Source: Planctomycetota bacterium (GTDB lineage: Bacteria; Planctomycetota; UBA1135; JADKAF01). From it: DNA of 64,000 bases. Each line of letters opens with the position of its first letter. Positions within the stretch are counted from its first letter, which is position 1. Location of the stretch: NCBI GenBank assembly GCA_016719295.1, contig JADKAF010000001.1, positions 5,890,001 to 5,954,000 on the forward strand. The letters run 5' to 3'. Both the position numbers and the translations under genes were made by a program. Under the pieces are notes generated by a model, which saw only the letters and a program-made list of their open reading frames with translations, made no database searches and was not told the origin of the DNA. Of the stretch, positions 35,808 through 45,040 are shown piece by piece.

Positions 35808-36216
35808 TGAAGGCCCACCACTGCCACGGCAGCTCTTCGGAGTTCGTCGACAGCACGTAGTCTCGGAGCTTGCCGTCGGTACCGAAGAAGAAGAGCGCGG
35901 TGTCGATGGCGAGGTTGGTCTTCAGGATGTTGACGAGGATCAAGGTCAGGCCCGCGGTCTTCGCTTGCCCGAAGTTGTAGATGTAGACGCGCTGGTCGTT
36001 CCGCAGCAGCAGGATCGAGGTCGGCGGGGAGCTGGTGAGGCGCACCAGGTCCGCTTCGGTGGTGACCCCCTTCACGAGGGTCTTCTCCAGCTCGGCGGCG
36101 CGGATCTTGTCGCCGAGCTCGGAGTCGTTGATGCGCTGGCGATTGAAGGTGCAGGCAGGCAGCGCGGCGAGCAGCGTCGCTGCGAGCGCGATGTGCCGGA
36201 GGATCACGGGCTTCAC
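35800..36216 (-). CDS. BamE-like small lipoprotein, first of three
   Basis: The product is 138 residues from a GTG start at 36216; an AGGGAG element lies upstream, and the start gives a compact signal peptide ending with ALPAC (Cys21). The domain again reads like BamE: VKGVTTEADLVRLTSSPPTS, RVYIYNFGQAKTAG, and a closing hairpin. There is a hydrophobic stretch, LTLILVNILKTNLAI, in the middle. It starts 38 nt after the barrel-like gene. No family name beyond SmpA/BamE-like is justified. Confidence 0.72.
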   Translation of the reverse strand: MKPVILRHIALAATLLAALPACTFNRQRINDSELGDKIRAAELEKTLVKGVTTEADLVRLTSSPPTSILLLRNDQRVYIYNFGQAKTAGLTLILVNILKTNLAIDTALFFFGTDGKLRDYVLSTNSEELPWQWWAFSE

Positions 36217-36254
36217 TTGAGGTGCTCCCTTGGGAAGCGGGGACGTCGGAGAGC

Positions 36255-37178
36255 TCAGAAGCGCAGAGTCAGCCCGAGGAAGGGGCCGAGCTGCAATACG
36301 TTGTATGCCGTGCGGTCGCTGCCCGAGCCCGACGCGTAGTCGATCGAGAGCCATCGATAGCCAGCGCTGAGGGCCAGCCAATCGGCGATGCTCCAGTCGA
36401 TGCCGGCGAGCGCGTTCCAGGCCGCGTCCGAGCCGCCGCCACCCGCATCGAAGCGACCGATGATGCCGAGGCCGCGTTCCTCGCCCAGGCGAAAGCGCAG
36501 GCCACCGAAGGCATCGACCCAGAACTCATCGCCCGAGCCTTGGCGACCGGAGCCCTGCAGGTCGATCTCCAGCTCGAGGTACTGAAAGCGAGCGCCGGCC
36601 AGCGGCTCCGCGGTGAGCTGCCAGCCTCCACCGAGCTTCTCGTCCACGAGCTGGTAGGCCACGCCGACCTCGGTGAAGGCCTGCACCAGCTCGACGTCGA
36701 GCTCACCGACGCGCGTGCTCTGGCTCGACTCGAGCTCGAGGTAGTTGAGATCGCCGAAGAGACGCCAGCGATCGAAGCCGAGCTCGCCGTGCAGCACGAA
36801 GGCGCTGTTCAGGTCTTTCAGGAGCTCGAAGGCCTCGCTCGTGTTCACCGAGACGGGCGCGCGGAAGCCTCGTGCGCTGACCTCGCCGTGCATCGCCGCG
36901 ACCCACAGGTAGGGGCGGAGCTCGATGCTCCAACGCGAGGGGGCGCGTCGGTCGCTCGGCTCCTCCGCGGTGGTCGCGCGCGGCTCGGGCTCTTGCGCGA
37001 GGGGCGCCTCCGCAGCTGTGAGTGCCACGGGCTCCTCGAGTGTTTCCGATCCTCGGCGTTCGCGCGGCGCCGTCGTCGCGCAGGAGATCGAGAGGACGAG
37101 CGAGAAGGCGAGACAGAGCAGGAGCGCGCCGCGCGCGGCAAGGCCCGCGCACGAGGTGGCGACCCAGACTCGGGGCAT
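36255..37178 (-). CDS. Outer-membrane beta-barrel-like protein
   Basis: The product is 307 residues from ATG 37178, with a signal peptide (ALLLCLAFSLVLSIS) and a weak lipobox-like Cys. From about residue 85 it alternates short amphipathic strands ending in aromatic residues (WSIELRPYLWVAAMHGEV, FRAPVSVNTSEAFELLKD, WLALSAGYRWLSIDYASG), and the last residue is Phe (LGLTLRF), a barrel-insertion signal. It is the first gene of a minus-strand cluster with the three BamE-like lipoproteins. It probably is an OmpA/porin-like barrel; no substrate is evident. Confidence 0.8.
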   Translation of the reverse strand: MPRVWVATSCAGLAARGALLLCLAFSLVLSISCATTAPRERRGSETLEEPVALTAAEAPLAQEPEPRATTAEEPSDRRAPSRWSIELRPYLWVAAMHGEVSARGFRAPVSVNTSEAFELLKDLNSAFVLHGELGFDRWRLFGDLNYLELESSQSTRVGELDVELVQAFTEVGVAYQLVDEKLGGGWQLTAEPLAGARFQYLELEIDLQGSGRQGSGDEFWVDAFGGLRFRLGEERGLGIIGRFDAGGGGSDAAWNALAGIDWSIADWLALSAGYRWLSIDYASGSGSDRTAYNVLQLGPFLGLTLRF

Positions 37179-37433
37179 CGATTCGACTCGCGAGGAACGG
37201 CGGCCTTGAGGATGGACGCGCCGGACGAGAACGCGCTCATCGTCCCCGCGGCCGCGCAGCCTCTCTGCGGGCCAGCGTGGCGGCGCTCTCGGCGCGCGGG
37301 GAAGCAACGCGCAGAGTGCCGCCCGCCGGAGCGATCGGTCAAGCGCAGGAGCGCGTGAAAAAGCTGCGGAACTCTCGCCGCGGCTGTGCCAGAGTCTCGC
37401 CCCCGTCCTGCCCGGAAGGTCCCGAGTCCCCGC

Positions 37434-38843
37434 ATGAGCACCGAGAGTCCGCGCGCGCCGCGCCTGAACCGCACGCAGTGGCTGATCTGCACGATGGCTG
37501 CGATCGGCTTCGCGTTCGACATCTTCGAGCTCTTGATGGCGCCGCTCATCATGCGGCCAGCGCTCCTCGAGCTCACCGGCGCGCAGCCCGGCTCGCCGGA
37601 GTTCCAGGCGTGGGTGGGCCGGCTCTTCTACATCCCGGCCCTCGCCGGCGGCGCGTTCGGCCTGCTCGGAGGCTATCTCACCGATCGCCTCGGGCGCCGC
37701 CGCGTGCTCACCGGCAGCATCCTGCTCTACGCCTTCTCCGCGTTCTTCGCGGGCTTCTCGACCTCGATCGAGATGCTGCTCTTCTTCCGCTGCACGACGT
37801 TCATCGGCGTCTGCGTCGAGTTCGTGGCGGCCGTCGCGTGGCTCGCGGAGCTCTTCCCCGATCCGCGCCAACGCGAGAAGGTGCTCGGCATCACGCAGGC
37901 CTTCTCCTCGATCGGCGGCTTGCTGGTCGCCGTGGCGAACGGGCTCTGCATCGCCTATGCCGCATCGCTCCCTGCGATCGGTCTGCCGGGATTCCTGCAG
38001 GATCTGCTCGGCGGGGGCGTGAAGGACGCGCATGCCGCGTGGCGCTACACCTTGATGTCGGGCCTGATCCCAGCGCTGCCGTTGATCGTGATCCGCCCCT
38101 TCTTGCCGGAGTCGCCGGTCTGGAAACAGAAGCGCGACGCGGGGACCCTGAAGCGCCCGAGCTTGGCCGCCATCTTCGCCCCCGAGCTCCGGCGCACCAC
38201 GATCATCACCACGCTGCTCTTCGCGTGCAGCTACGGCGCCGCGTTCGGCGCGATCCAGCAAGTGCCGCAGATCGTGCCCGGGCTCGCCGAGGTGCAAGCC
38301 ATGGGCGAAGGGATGAACGTCCCTCAGAAGCGCAGCCTGGAGCAAGCGGAGGCCGCGAGCGTCACCAAGGTGCAGGAGGTCGGCGGGCTCGTCGGTCGCG
38401 TGCTCCTCGCGTTCCTGGCCTTGCGCATCCTCTCGCGCCGGAAGCTGCTACGCAGCTTCCAGATCCCCGGCCTGATCCTGATGCCGATCGTGTTCGTGTA
38501 CCTGGCGACGAGCTCGCTCGACGGGCTCTACGTGGGCATGTTCCTGATCGGCATGGTCACCGTGGCGCAGTTCAGCTTCTGGGGCAACTACCTGCCGCTC
38601 GTCTACCCCGTGCATCTCCGCGGCACGGGCGAAGGCTTTGCCGCGAACATCGGCGGCCGCATGATCGGCACCTCGTTCGCGTGGGTGACGAGCTCGCTCG
38701 CGACGACCGGCCTCTTCGCCAGCTCGCCGCCGGCGCATCGCGTCGCGTTCTCCGCCGCGATCGTCGGCACCTTCGTCTACTTGATGGGGCTCATCCTCTC
38801 TGCGTGGCTGCCCGAGCCGCGCCCCGAGCAAATGGCCGATTGA
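37434..38843 (+). CDS. MFS transporter, sugar-porter/SV2-like group
   Basis: The product is 469 residues from ATG 37434, with GGAAGG upstream. Twelve membrane helices can be traced. Helix 1 carries GFAFDIFELLMAPLI, and the loop 2-3 signature is GGYLTDRLGRRRVLTGS. A long extension around residues 175-215 sits in the middle (LLGGGVKDAHAAWRYTL) before FLPESPVWKQKRDAGTL, a sequence typical of the PESPRW-type loop of sugar and organic acid porters. An organic acid or sugar is the likely substrate. It lies 31 nt before an aminotransferase gene on the same strand. Confidence 0.92.
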   Translation: MSTESPRAPRLNRTQWLICTMAAIGFAFDIFELLMAPLIMRPALLELTGAQPGSPEFQAWVGRLFYIPALAGGAFGLLGGYLTDRLGRRRVLTGSILLYAFSAFFAGFSTSIEMLLFFRCTTFIGVCVEFVAAVAWLAELFPDPRQREKVLGITQAFSSIGGLLVAVANGLCIAYAASLPAIGLPGFLQDLLGGGVKDAHAAWRYTLMSGLIPALPLIVIRPFLPESPVWKQKRDAGTLKRPSLAAIFAPELRRTTIITTLLFACSYGAAFGAIQQVPQIVPGLAEVQAMGEGMNVPQKRSLEQAEAASVTKVQEVGGLVGRVLLAFLALRILSRRKLLRSFQIPGLILMPIVFVYLATSSLDGLYVGMFLIGMVTVAQFSFWGNYLPLVYPVHLRGTGEGFAANIGGRMIGTSFAWVTSSLATTGLFASSPPAHRVAFSAAIVGTFVYLMGLILSAWLPEPRPEQMAD

Positions 38844-38874
38844 GAGAGTTCCAAGTCTCCGAGCTCCGCATCCC

Positions 38875-40071
38875 ATGCAGCAGAACGTCCGCCGTTTCTG
38901 GACCCTCGACGAGCGGGTCACGTTCCTGAACCACGGCTCCTTCGGCGCCTGCCCGATCCCGGTGCAGGAGGAGCAGACGCGCTATCGCATGCAGATGGAG
39001 CGCGAGCCCGTGCGTTTCATGGTGCGCGAGCTCCCGCCGTTGCTCGACGCCGTGCGCACACGTTTGGCGGAGTTCCTGCGCTGCGATGCCGAGGGGCTCG
39101 CGCTGATCCCCAACGCGACGACGGGCGTGAACACCGTGTTGCGCTCGCTCCAGCTCCAGCGCGGCGACGAGCTGCTCGTCACCGACCACGAGTACAACGC
39201 CTGCCGGAACGCCTTGAACGCGGTCGCGAAGGAGAAGGGCGCCACGGTCGTCGTGGCGTACATGCCCTTCCCGGTGCTCTCCGACGACGAGATCGTCGCC
39301 GCGATCCTGGAGCGCGTGAGCGCGCGCACGAAGTTCGCCCTGGTCGATCACGTGACGAGCCCGACGGGGATCGTGCTCCCGGTGGAACGCTTGGCGCGCG
39401 AGCTCGCGCGCCGCGGCGTCCCGCTGCTCGTCGACGGCGCGCACGCGCCGGGCATGCTCGATCTCGATCTCGCGAAGCTCGCCGAAGCCGGCGTGCATTG
39501 GTACACCGGCAACTGCCACAAGTGGATGTGCACGCCGAAGGGCTCGGCGCTGCTCTACGTGCGCGCCGATCGCCGCGAGGGCTTCCGTCCGCTCGTGATC
39601 TCCCACGGCGCCAACGCCTCGACCGCCAGGCACTCGCGCTTCCGCCTCGAGTTCGATTGGGGCGGAACGCTGGATCCCACCTCCTGGCTCGCGATCCCGA
39701 AGGCGATCGACTTCCTGGGCTCGCTGCTCCCCGGCGGCTGGCCGGAGCTCCGGGAGAAGAACCACGCTCTCGCCATCGAAGCCCGCGAGCTCATCGCGAA
39801 GGCGATCGACGCTTCCCTGCCGGCGCCCGCGGAGATGCTGGGCTCGCTCGCCTCGATCCCGCTGCCGCCCGGCAAGCCCGGACCGACCACGAGCCCCAAC
39901 TACATCGACCCGCTCGGCGATCGCCTGCTGCTCGAGCACGGCATCGAGGTGCCGATCTTCCCCTTCCCGGCCCCGCCCTCGCGGCTGCTCCGCGTCTCGG
40001 CGCAGATCTACAATCGGCGCGAGGACTACGAGCGCTTGGCCGCGGTGCTGCCGGGCCTCCTGAAGGTCTGA
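38875..40071 (+). CDS. Class V aminotransferase, isopenicillin-N-epimerase-like
   Basis: The product is 398 residues, from ATG 38875. The PLP-binding lysine is K216 in TGNCHKWMCTPKG, and the acidic partner is D188 in VDGAHAPG. The opening VTFLNHGSFGACPIPVQ is typical of the isopenicillin N epimerase/cysteine desulfurase-like branch. The exact reaction (epimerase, desulfurase-like or transaminase) cannot be told. It is 31 nt after the MFS gene and 14 nt before the PHP phosphatase gene, so the three may form one operon. Confidence 0.9.
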   Translation: MQQNVRRFWTLDERVTFLNHGSFGACPIPVQEEQTRYRMQMEREPVRFMVRELPPLLDAVRTRLAEFLRCDAEGLALIPNATTGVNTVLRSLQLQRGDELLVTDHEYNACRNALNAVAKEKGATVVVAYMPFPVLSDDEIVAAILERVSARTKFALVDHVTSPTGIVLPVERLARELARRGVPLLVDGAHAPGMLDLDLAKLAEAGVHWYTGNCHKWMCTPKGSALLYVRADRREGFRPLVISHGANASTARHSRFRLEFDWGGTLDPTSWLAIPKAIDFLGSLLPGGWPELREKNHALAIEARELIAKAIDASLPAPAEMLGSLASIPLPPGKPGPTTSPNYIDPLGDRLLLEHGIEVPIFPFPAPPSRLLRVSAQIYNRREDYERLAAVLPGLLKV

Positions 40072-40085
40072 CGCGGAGCCGCGCG

Positions 40086-40958
40086 ATGCTGGACCCGCAT
40101 GACACGCCGCGTTTCGGCCTCTGGGACGGGCACACGCACAGCGAGCTCTGCCCGCACGGATCGTTCGAGCCTACGAGCGCCTTCGTGGAGCGCGCGATCG
40201 CGCTCGGCTTCGAACGTTACTCGCTCACCGAGCACCCGCCGCTGCCGGAGGGCTTCGTCGATCCCGCGCCGCAGCAGGACTGCGCGCTGCCGCGCGGCTC
40301 ACTCGAGCGCTACCTCGAGCACGCGCGAGCGCTCCGCTCCCGTTACGCGGACCGCATCGAGGTCTGCGTAGGCCTGGAGGTCGACTTCATCCCCGGCCGC
40401 GAGCGCGACTGCCGAGCTCTCCTCGATGCGGTGGGCCGGGCACTCGACGATGCCCTGCTCTCGATCCACTTCCTCCCGCTCGCGAGCGGCTACGCCTGCA
40501 TCGACTTCTCCGCCGAGCACACGCAGCGTTTGCTGATCCCTTACTACGGCTCGCTGCAAGCCGTGCACGCCGCCTACTGGCGCACCGTGCGAAGCGCGGT
40601 CGAGATGGACTTGGGTCCTTGGAAGCCGAAGCGCATCGGCCATCTCACGCTGACGCAGAAGTTCCGCTTGGAGCTCGGCGAGCCGCCGCTGGAGTGGACG
40701 CTCGAGCAGGTGGAGCCGATCCTGCGCGCGATGGCGGAACGCGGCATGGCGCTCGACGTGAATGCCGCCGGCTTGAAGAAGCCCGGTTGTCGGCAGCTCT
40801 ATCCGCCGGAGGAGATCCTCGTCCTCGCCGTGCGCTGCGGCGTGCCGCTGATCTATGGCTCGGATGCGCACGCGGTGGCGGGGGTGGGGCAACTGCGCGA
40901 CGAAGTGGCGCAGATCGTCACGCGCGCGCGCGGTGCCGGAGCTTCGGCGCTGCCTTGA
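40086..40958 (+). CDS. PHP-domain phosphatase of the histidinol-phosphatase (HisJ/HisK) family
   Basis: The product is 290 residues. PHP metal motifs are intact: D14-G-H16-T-H18 at the N-terminus, TEHPPLP, GLEVDF, SIHFLP and GSDAH near the end. The size and insertion pattern match HisJ/HisK histidinol-phosphate phosphatases (histidine synthesis step 8). Many PHP proteins of this type act on other phosphates, and no other his gene is nearby, so the substrate is uncertain. It follows the aminotransferase by 14 nt. Confidence 0.88.
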   Translation: MLDPHDTPRFGLWDGHTHSELCPHGSFEPTSAFVERAIALGFERYSLTEHPPLPEGFVDPAPQQDCALPRGSLERYLEHARALRSRYADRIEVCVGLEVDFIPGRERDCRALLDAVGRALDDALLSIHFLPLASGYACIDFSAEHTQRLLIPYYGSLQAVHAAYWRTVRSAVEMDLGPWKPKRIGHLTLTQKFRLELGEPPLEWTLEQVEPILRAMAERGMALDVNAAGLKKPGCRQLYPPEEILVLAVRCGVPLIYGSDAHAVAGVGQLRDEVAQIVTRARGAGASALP

Positions 40959-41032
40959 CCGCCAGTGGCCACGCACATAGCGTCTGCCCTCTCCTCCCCT
41001 GCTCCGCTTCGGTTCGTATGCGGAGAGCTGCC

Positions 41033-41605
41033 ATGGTGAAGACATTGGTGATCGCAGCGTTCGCGATGGGGCTCCCCGAGCTCGACCTGGCGCGCGAGAA
41101 GGCGCACGCGTTCGCGCGGCGGTACCTCAAGCGTGCGCGCGGGCTGATCTTCGAGGTCGCTGCGCTTCTACGGTCAATCTCTCGCTCGTCCGTCCTCTTG
41201 GTGATCTGCTTGCTCTTTGGATGCGGTGGCTATGGAAATAAGGACGAAACGGAGAAGCGACTGCTGGCTGAGAACGCGCTCGCGCGCGAGTACCGCGAGT
41301 CGTTTCCCACGTGCGAGTATGGCATTTCTCATTTTACTGGAGAATTTGGACCTTCTGATTTTCATGCAACATATGTATGGCCGGACGGATGGCGAATCGA
41401 GCTTCGGTTTACGGTTCGAATCGATCATCGCCGGAATCGGGCCGAAGCGATCAGTCCAGAGAGGCTCAACGTGCACCCTCCCATTGGGCTCTCTCCTTGG
41501 TGGAACCCTCCGCCAGATAGCCGCGTTACGATCGAGGACTTGAAGCGCTTCCGTGAGACGAAAGATCGAACGGTGCTGGGGATACCGACAAAGTTATGCC
41601 GTTAG
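41033..41605 (+). CDS. Putative lipoprotein in a low-GC patch
   Basis: The product is 190 residues from ATG 41033 (ATG 41018 is an alternative). A cytoplasmic-looking basic leader of about 50 residues precedes the hydrophobic segment SSVLLVICLLFGC, a possible lipobox, so the true start may be further in. The mature part (SDFHATYVWPDGWRIELRF) has no recognised family. The stretch 41220-41480 is strikingly poorer in G and C than its surroundings (45% in 41341-41400 by count), suggesting acquired DNA. It lies about 510 bp from an IS256-type element. Confidence 0.6.
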   Translation: MVKTLVIAAFAMGLPELDLAREKAHAFARRYLKRARGLIFEVAALLRSISRSSVLLVICLLFGCGGYGNKDETEKRLLAENALAREYRESFPTCEYGISHFTGEFGPSDFHATYVWPDGWRIELRFTVRIDHRRNRAEAISPERLNVHPPIGLSPWWNPPPDSRVTIEDLKRFRETKDRTVLGIPTKLCR

Positions 41606-41661
41606 GCTCGAGTTGCTCGTCTCGACAGCCCTCATTGCGGCGAATCGACACTGCGCTATGC

Positions 41662-41922
41662 ATGGCTACCGTCATCTCTTTGGGCGCTTTCCTTCTGGTC
41701 ATGATGGCATGCCCTCGCAGGGTCCCCGAGATGCAGGCCCACCCTTGGGTCGGCCGTGCGATCACCGAGGTTCTCGCTGAGCTCGATGTGCAGCCGGCAT
41801 CTATCGAGCCAGTGGGAGGGGAGGGTGTCGAGCTCGTCTATTCGGTGTGGCTCGAGGAGTCTCTCCATGAGATCCGCGTGATCCAGGACTTCGTCGTGGA
41901 CGTGAAGACCCTATCGCGATGA
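41662..41922 (+). CDS. Small putative lipoprotein or exported peptide
   Basis: The product is 86 residues from ATG 41662; the frame begins earlier at 41596, overlapping the previous gene, but the leader before Met is not signal-like. The N-terminus is a signal (MATVISLGAFLLVMMAC). The mature part is short, with WVGRAITEVLAELDVQP and a strand pair (VELVYSVWLEESLHEIRVI) that resembles an inhibitor-like small beta domain. No family recognised. The remaining 190 bp before the IS element hold nothing. Confidence 0.55.
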   Translation: MATVISLGAFLLVMMACPRRVPEMQAHPWVGRAITEVLAELDVQPASIEPVGGEGVELVYSVWLEESLHEIRVIQDFVVDVKTLSR

Positions 41923-42114
41923 TGCGGCATCGAGGCGATCCGGAGATCCGTCGCCTGTCTCCGGCTCGCTGAGAGGCTGCCGCTTCGCGCGTCTGAGCAC
42001 GGCTCTCCCCCTGATCGAGGACGGACTCGGCTCGGCGCCATGAGGCGAGCTCCGAGGACGGATCGCAGCTCCCCGCGAGTGGTGCGGGCAGGAGGGGGGA
42101 GTGCGCGCGTTGCC

Positions 42115-43479
42115 GGGAGTGTCAGGGGAACGGTGTAAGCGCCGCGTGATCGGTGGTCGTCGGTCACGGTTCTACAGCGCCGGGATCCGACCTTGGAAGT
42201 AGATGGCGACTGTCCGAGCACGGCGCTCCAGTTCCAGAGCGTGCGCTCCCACTTTTTCTCGAGCCTTCGCAGGGCGAGGAAGAGGATCTTGGTGACGGAC
42301 TCGTCGTTCGGGAAGCTGCCTCGGTACTGAAGGAGCTTGCGCAGGCTGGAGTTGAGCGCCTCGATTTGGTTGGTGGTGTAGATCACCCGGCGGATCTCCT
42401 CCGGGAAGTCCAGGAACGGCACGACGCGCTCCCAGTTCGTGCGCCACGAGCTCGTGATCATCTCGAAGCGTCGTCCCCACTTCGCCTCGAACGCCAAGAG
42501 AGCGGCTTCGGCTTCCTCTCGGTTGACCGCCTGGTAGATCGGCTTCAAGTCCTTCACGACCGCCTTGCGATCCTTGAAGCTCACGTAGCGCAGCGAGTTG
42601 CGGATCATGTGGACGATGCAGGTCTGTACAGTCGCTTGGGGATAGACCGTTTCGATCGCTTCGGGGGAAGCCCTTCAGTCCATCGCAGCAGACGATCAGG
42701 ATGTCATGGACGCCGCGTTGCTTCAGCTCGTTCATGACCTTGAGCCAGAACTTCGCGCCTTCCGATTGCTCGATCCAGATGCCCAGCACGTCGCGCGTTC
42801 CGTGAACGGTGACGCCGATCGCCAGGTAGATGGACTTGTTGCGCACGGAGCCCTGATCGCGGACCTTCACGACGAGGGCGTCGAGGTAGACGATCGTGTA
42901 CACGGCATCGAGAGAGCGATTCTGCCAGGCCAGGACATCTTCGTGGACTGCCGAGGTCGCGCGAGAGATCAGGTCCGGCGAAACCTCGACGCCGTAGAGC
43001 TCTTCGAGATGCCCTTGGATGTCGCGCACGGTCATTCCGCGCGCGTACAGAGCCAGGATCTTCTCGTCGAAGCCCGTGAAGCTCGTCTGGCGCTTCTTGA
43101 CGATCTGTGGCTCGAAGCTGCTCGCCCGGTCGCGCGGCACTTCGATCTCGAGCTCGCCGTGATCCGTGCGCAGAGTCTTTGCCCGTGTGCCGTTGCGCGA
43201 GTTGGGAGCGCCGCGACCTTCGGGAGCGTGCTTCTCGTAGCCGAGGTGCTCGGTCATCTCGGCCTGCATCGCGCGCTCGATCAGCCGAGCCGTGAGCTGC
43301 TTCAGAATGTCGGACTCACCGGTCAGATCCTCAGGCTTCTTGTAGCCGGAGAGCAGCTGGTCGATCAGCTCGTCGGGAATCCGGTCCTTGTCTTTCGGGG
43401 CGGTCATCGGAGAGTCTCCTCGATGGGTCAGAGGATCCCACCGACCGAACGGCATTTACACCACTCGTCTGACACTCCC
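42115..43479 (-). mobile_element. IS256-family insertion sequence, 1365 bp
   Basis: Terminal inverted repeats start with GGGAGTGTCAG at 42115 and, on the opposite strand, at 43479; beyond that they agree partly (GGTGTAA recurs in both). The direct repeat GCGTTGCC flanks both ends (42107-42114 and 43480-43487), an 8-bp target duplication normal for this family. The transposase is on the minus strand and is frameshifted. Length and end sequence fit IS256. The intact duplication shows that the element moved here and has not rearranged since. The joined flanks form no gene that I recognise. Confidence 0.9.
42172..43407 (-). pseudogene. IS256-family DDE transposase, two frameshifts
   Basis: The start MTAPKDKDR (43407) has an AGGAG site upstream. 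The N-terminal part is normal: LIERAMQAEMTEHLGY, then RTDHGELEIEVPRDR, then YTIVYLDALVVKVRD with the first catalytic Asp. In the region after VCCDGLKGFP the frame changes: the 5-G run (plus strand) at 42663-42667 has one base more than the frame needs, so the middle (TVQTCIVHMIRNSLRYV, TTNQIEALNSSLRK) is read in another frame. Near 42212 one base is missing, which restores the frame for AIYFQGRIPAL. It should be inactive unless both changes are sequencing errors. Confidence 0.85.
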
Positions 43480-43603
43480 GCGTTGCCCCATAGGAGCGGC
43501 GTCGTTGCCACGAGGATCGGCCTCCGCGTCGCGATCAGCGTCGAGGAAATGCGGTGGGATCTCGCGTCCCGAACACGGCGCTGAATCGCCAGGTACGCGC
43601 AGC

Positions 43604-44848
43604 TCAAGCCTTCGCCGCCGCGAGCCCCTCCATCACCACCAACCGCCAAGCCCTCGCCCGCGCCTCACTCCTCTTCCACCGCGCCGCCTTCAACTCCTCC
43701 GTCGTCGCGCGGAGCTTCTTCTCGGCGAAGCGTTGCCCGAAGTAGAAGACCGGATCGGACTCGGCGGACCAGAGCGGATCGGGGAGGGGATGCCCGCGGA
43801 GGATCTCCTGCGCGAGCTGCACGATCGCGAGCGGGTCGCCGTGCGCGTCCTCGAGCAGGATGTCGATCTGGTGGCGCAGCGAGTAGTCGCGGCCGGCGGG
43901 GAGGCCTTTCGTCGAGCTGTAGTCGTAGCGGCGCAGGCGATGCGGGAGCGGCTCGTCGTGCGGGAGAAGTAGCGCGTGCGCGACGGCTTCGCAGAAGCCG
44001 CGGTATTGGCGGTAGGTGAGGAAGGCGGTGTGCAGGTGGTCGTGCGCGACCTTCAGGCTCTTGCTGCCCTCGACGTCGGCGAAGCCCTTGGTGAACTCCG
44101 CCAACATGATGTCGTAGAAGAAGACCGAGGCCTCGGTGCCGGAGGTGCGGTCGAGGGCTTGATAGAAGGTCTCCTCGCCATCGGGGCCGGGGTTCCGCCA
44201 GGAGTCGAGGAAGCGCGCGTAGCGCTCGGGTCCGCGGTCGACGTCGAGAGAGCGGAGGAGGCCGGCCAGGATGAGCTCGCGTTCGGGAAAAGTGCCGCGC
44301 GCGAGGTCGGCGGCGCGGAGGCCGAGGGGGAGGATCTGCGGGGTGAGCGCGAGCTTGCCGGCGGCTAGCGCGGTCGCGGGCTTGGTGGCGAGTTCGCTCT
44401 GCGCGGCGAGCTCGCGCGTGCCGAAGGCGTAGGCCAAGAACTCGACCTCCGGCCAGGTCTCGGTCGGTGGTGCCACCTTGGCGACCTTCTTCCGCACGAG
44501 CTTCCACTCGCTCGGCTTCCGCTCGGCGGGCACGTGCGCTTGCGCGGCGAAGGTGCGGAGGGCGGCGAGCTCCTTGCGGTAGAGCTCCGGTGCGTCGTCG
44601 GCGGCGAGGGCCGCGTCGGCGGCGCGCGTCTCGAGGTCGCTGAGGAAGGCCTCGCCGGCTTCGTGCTTCTTCGTCCCCGCGAAGCTCTTCTCGAGCTGCT
44701 TCACGAGCGGGGCGAGCTGCGCCGCGTCGGGCGGCGCACCGGCGGCAGGGGACTGTGCAGAAGTCGTCGTCGCGCAGAACGCGGCGAGGAGGACCGATAG
44801 GGACGATAGAGACAGAGTCTGGGCGGAGAGCGAGCGGAGTGCGACCAC
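43604..44848 (-). CDS. Secreted protein of unknown function
   Basis: The product is 414 residues from GTG 44848. The start was set there because GGGAG lies 7 nt upstream and a signal peptide follows (LSSLSVLLAAFCATTTSAQ). The frame is open much further 5', but that part is arginine-rich. The mature protein is helical, with no repeats; the C-terminal third reads DYSLRHQIDILLEDAHGD followed by FYFGQRFAEKKLRATTEELK. No domain recognised. It lies divergent from recQ across a gap of 192 bp. Confidence 0.75.
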   Translation of the reverse strand: MVALRSLSAQTLSLSSLSVLLAAFCATTTSAQSPAAGAPPDAAQLAPLVKQLEKSFAGTKKHEAGEAFLSDLETRAADAALAADDAPELYRKELAALRTFAAQAHVPAERKPSEWKLVRKKVAKVAPPTETWPEVEFLAYAFGTRELAAQSELATKPATALAAGKLALTPQILPLGLRAADLARGTFPERELILAGLLRSLDVDRGPERYARFLDSWRNPGPDGEETFYQALDRTSGTEASVFFYDIMLAEFTKGFADVEGSKSLKVAHDHLHTAFLTYRQYRGFCEAVAHALLLPHDEPLPHRLRRYDYSSTKGLPAGRDYSLRHQIDILLEDAHGDPLAIVQLAQEILRGHPLPDPLWSAESDPVFYFGQRFAEKKLRATTEELKAARWKRSEARARAWRLVVMEGLAAAKA

Positions 44849-45040
44849 GGGAATCTCCCGGACCTTGCGGGCGCGTATCGGGCAGGACGGACGCGCCCTG
44901 GTACTGAGCGAGCGGAAGGAAAGCGGTCCAGAAACTCGGAAACCGAGGTCTGGTTCCTCCGTCGAGCCCCGGACGCGCTGGTCGCGCCGAAGTTGCGCAG
45001 AACTTCGCGCGCCTGGGCGCGGCGAGCGGCGCTGGCTACC

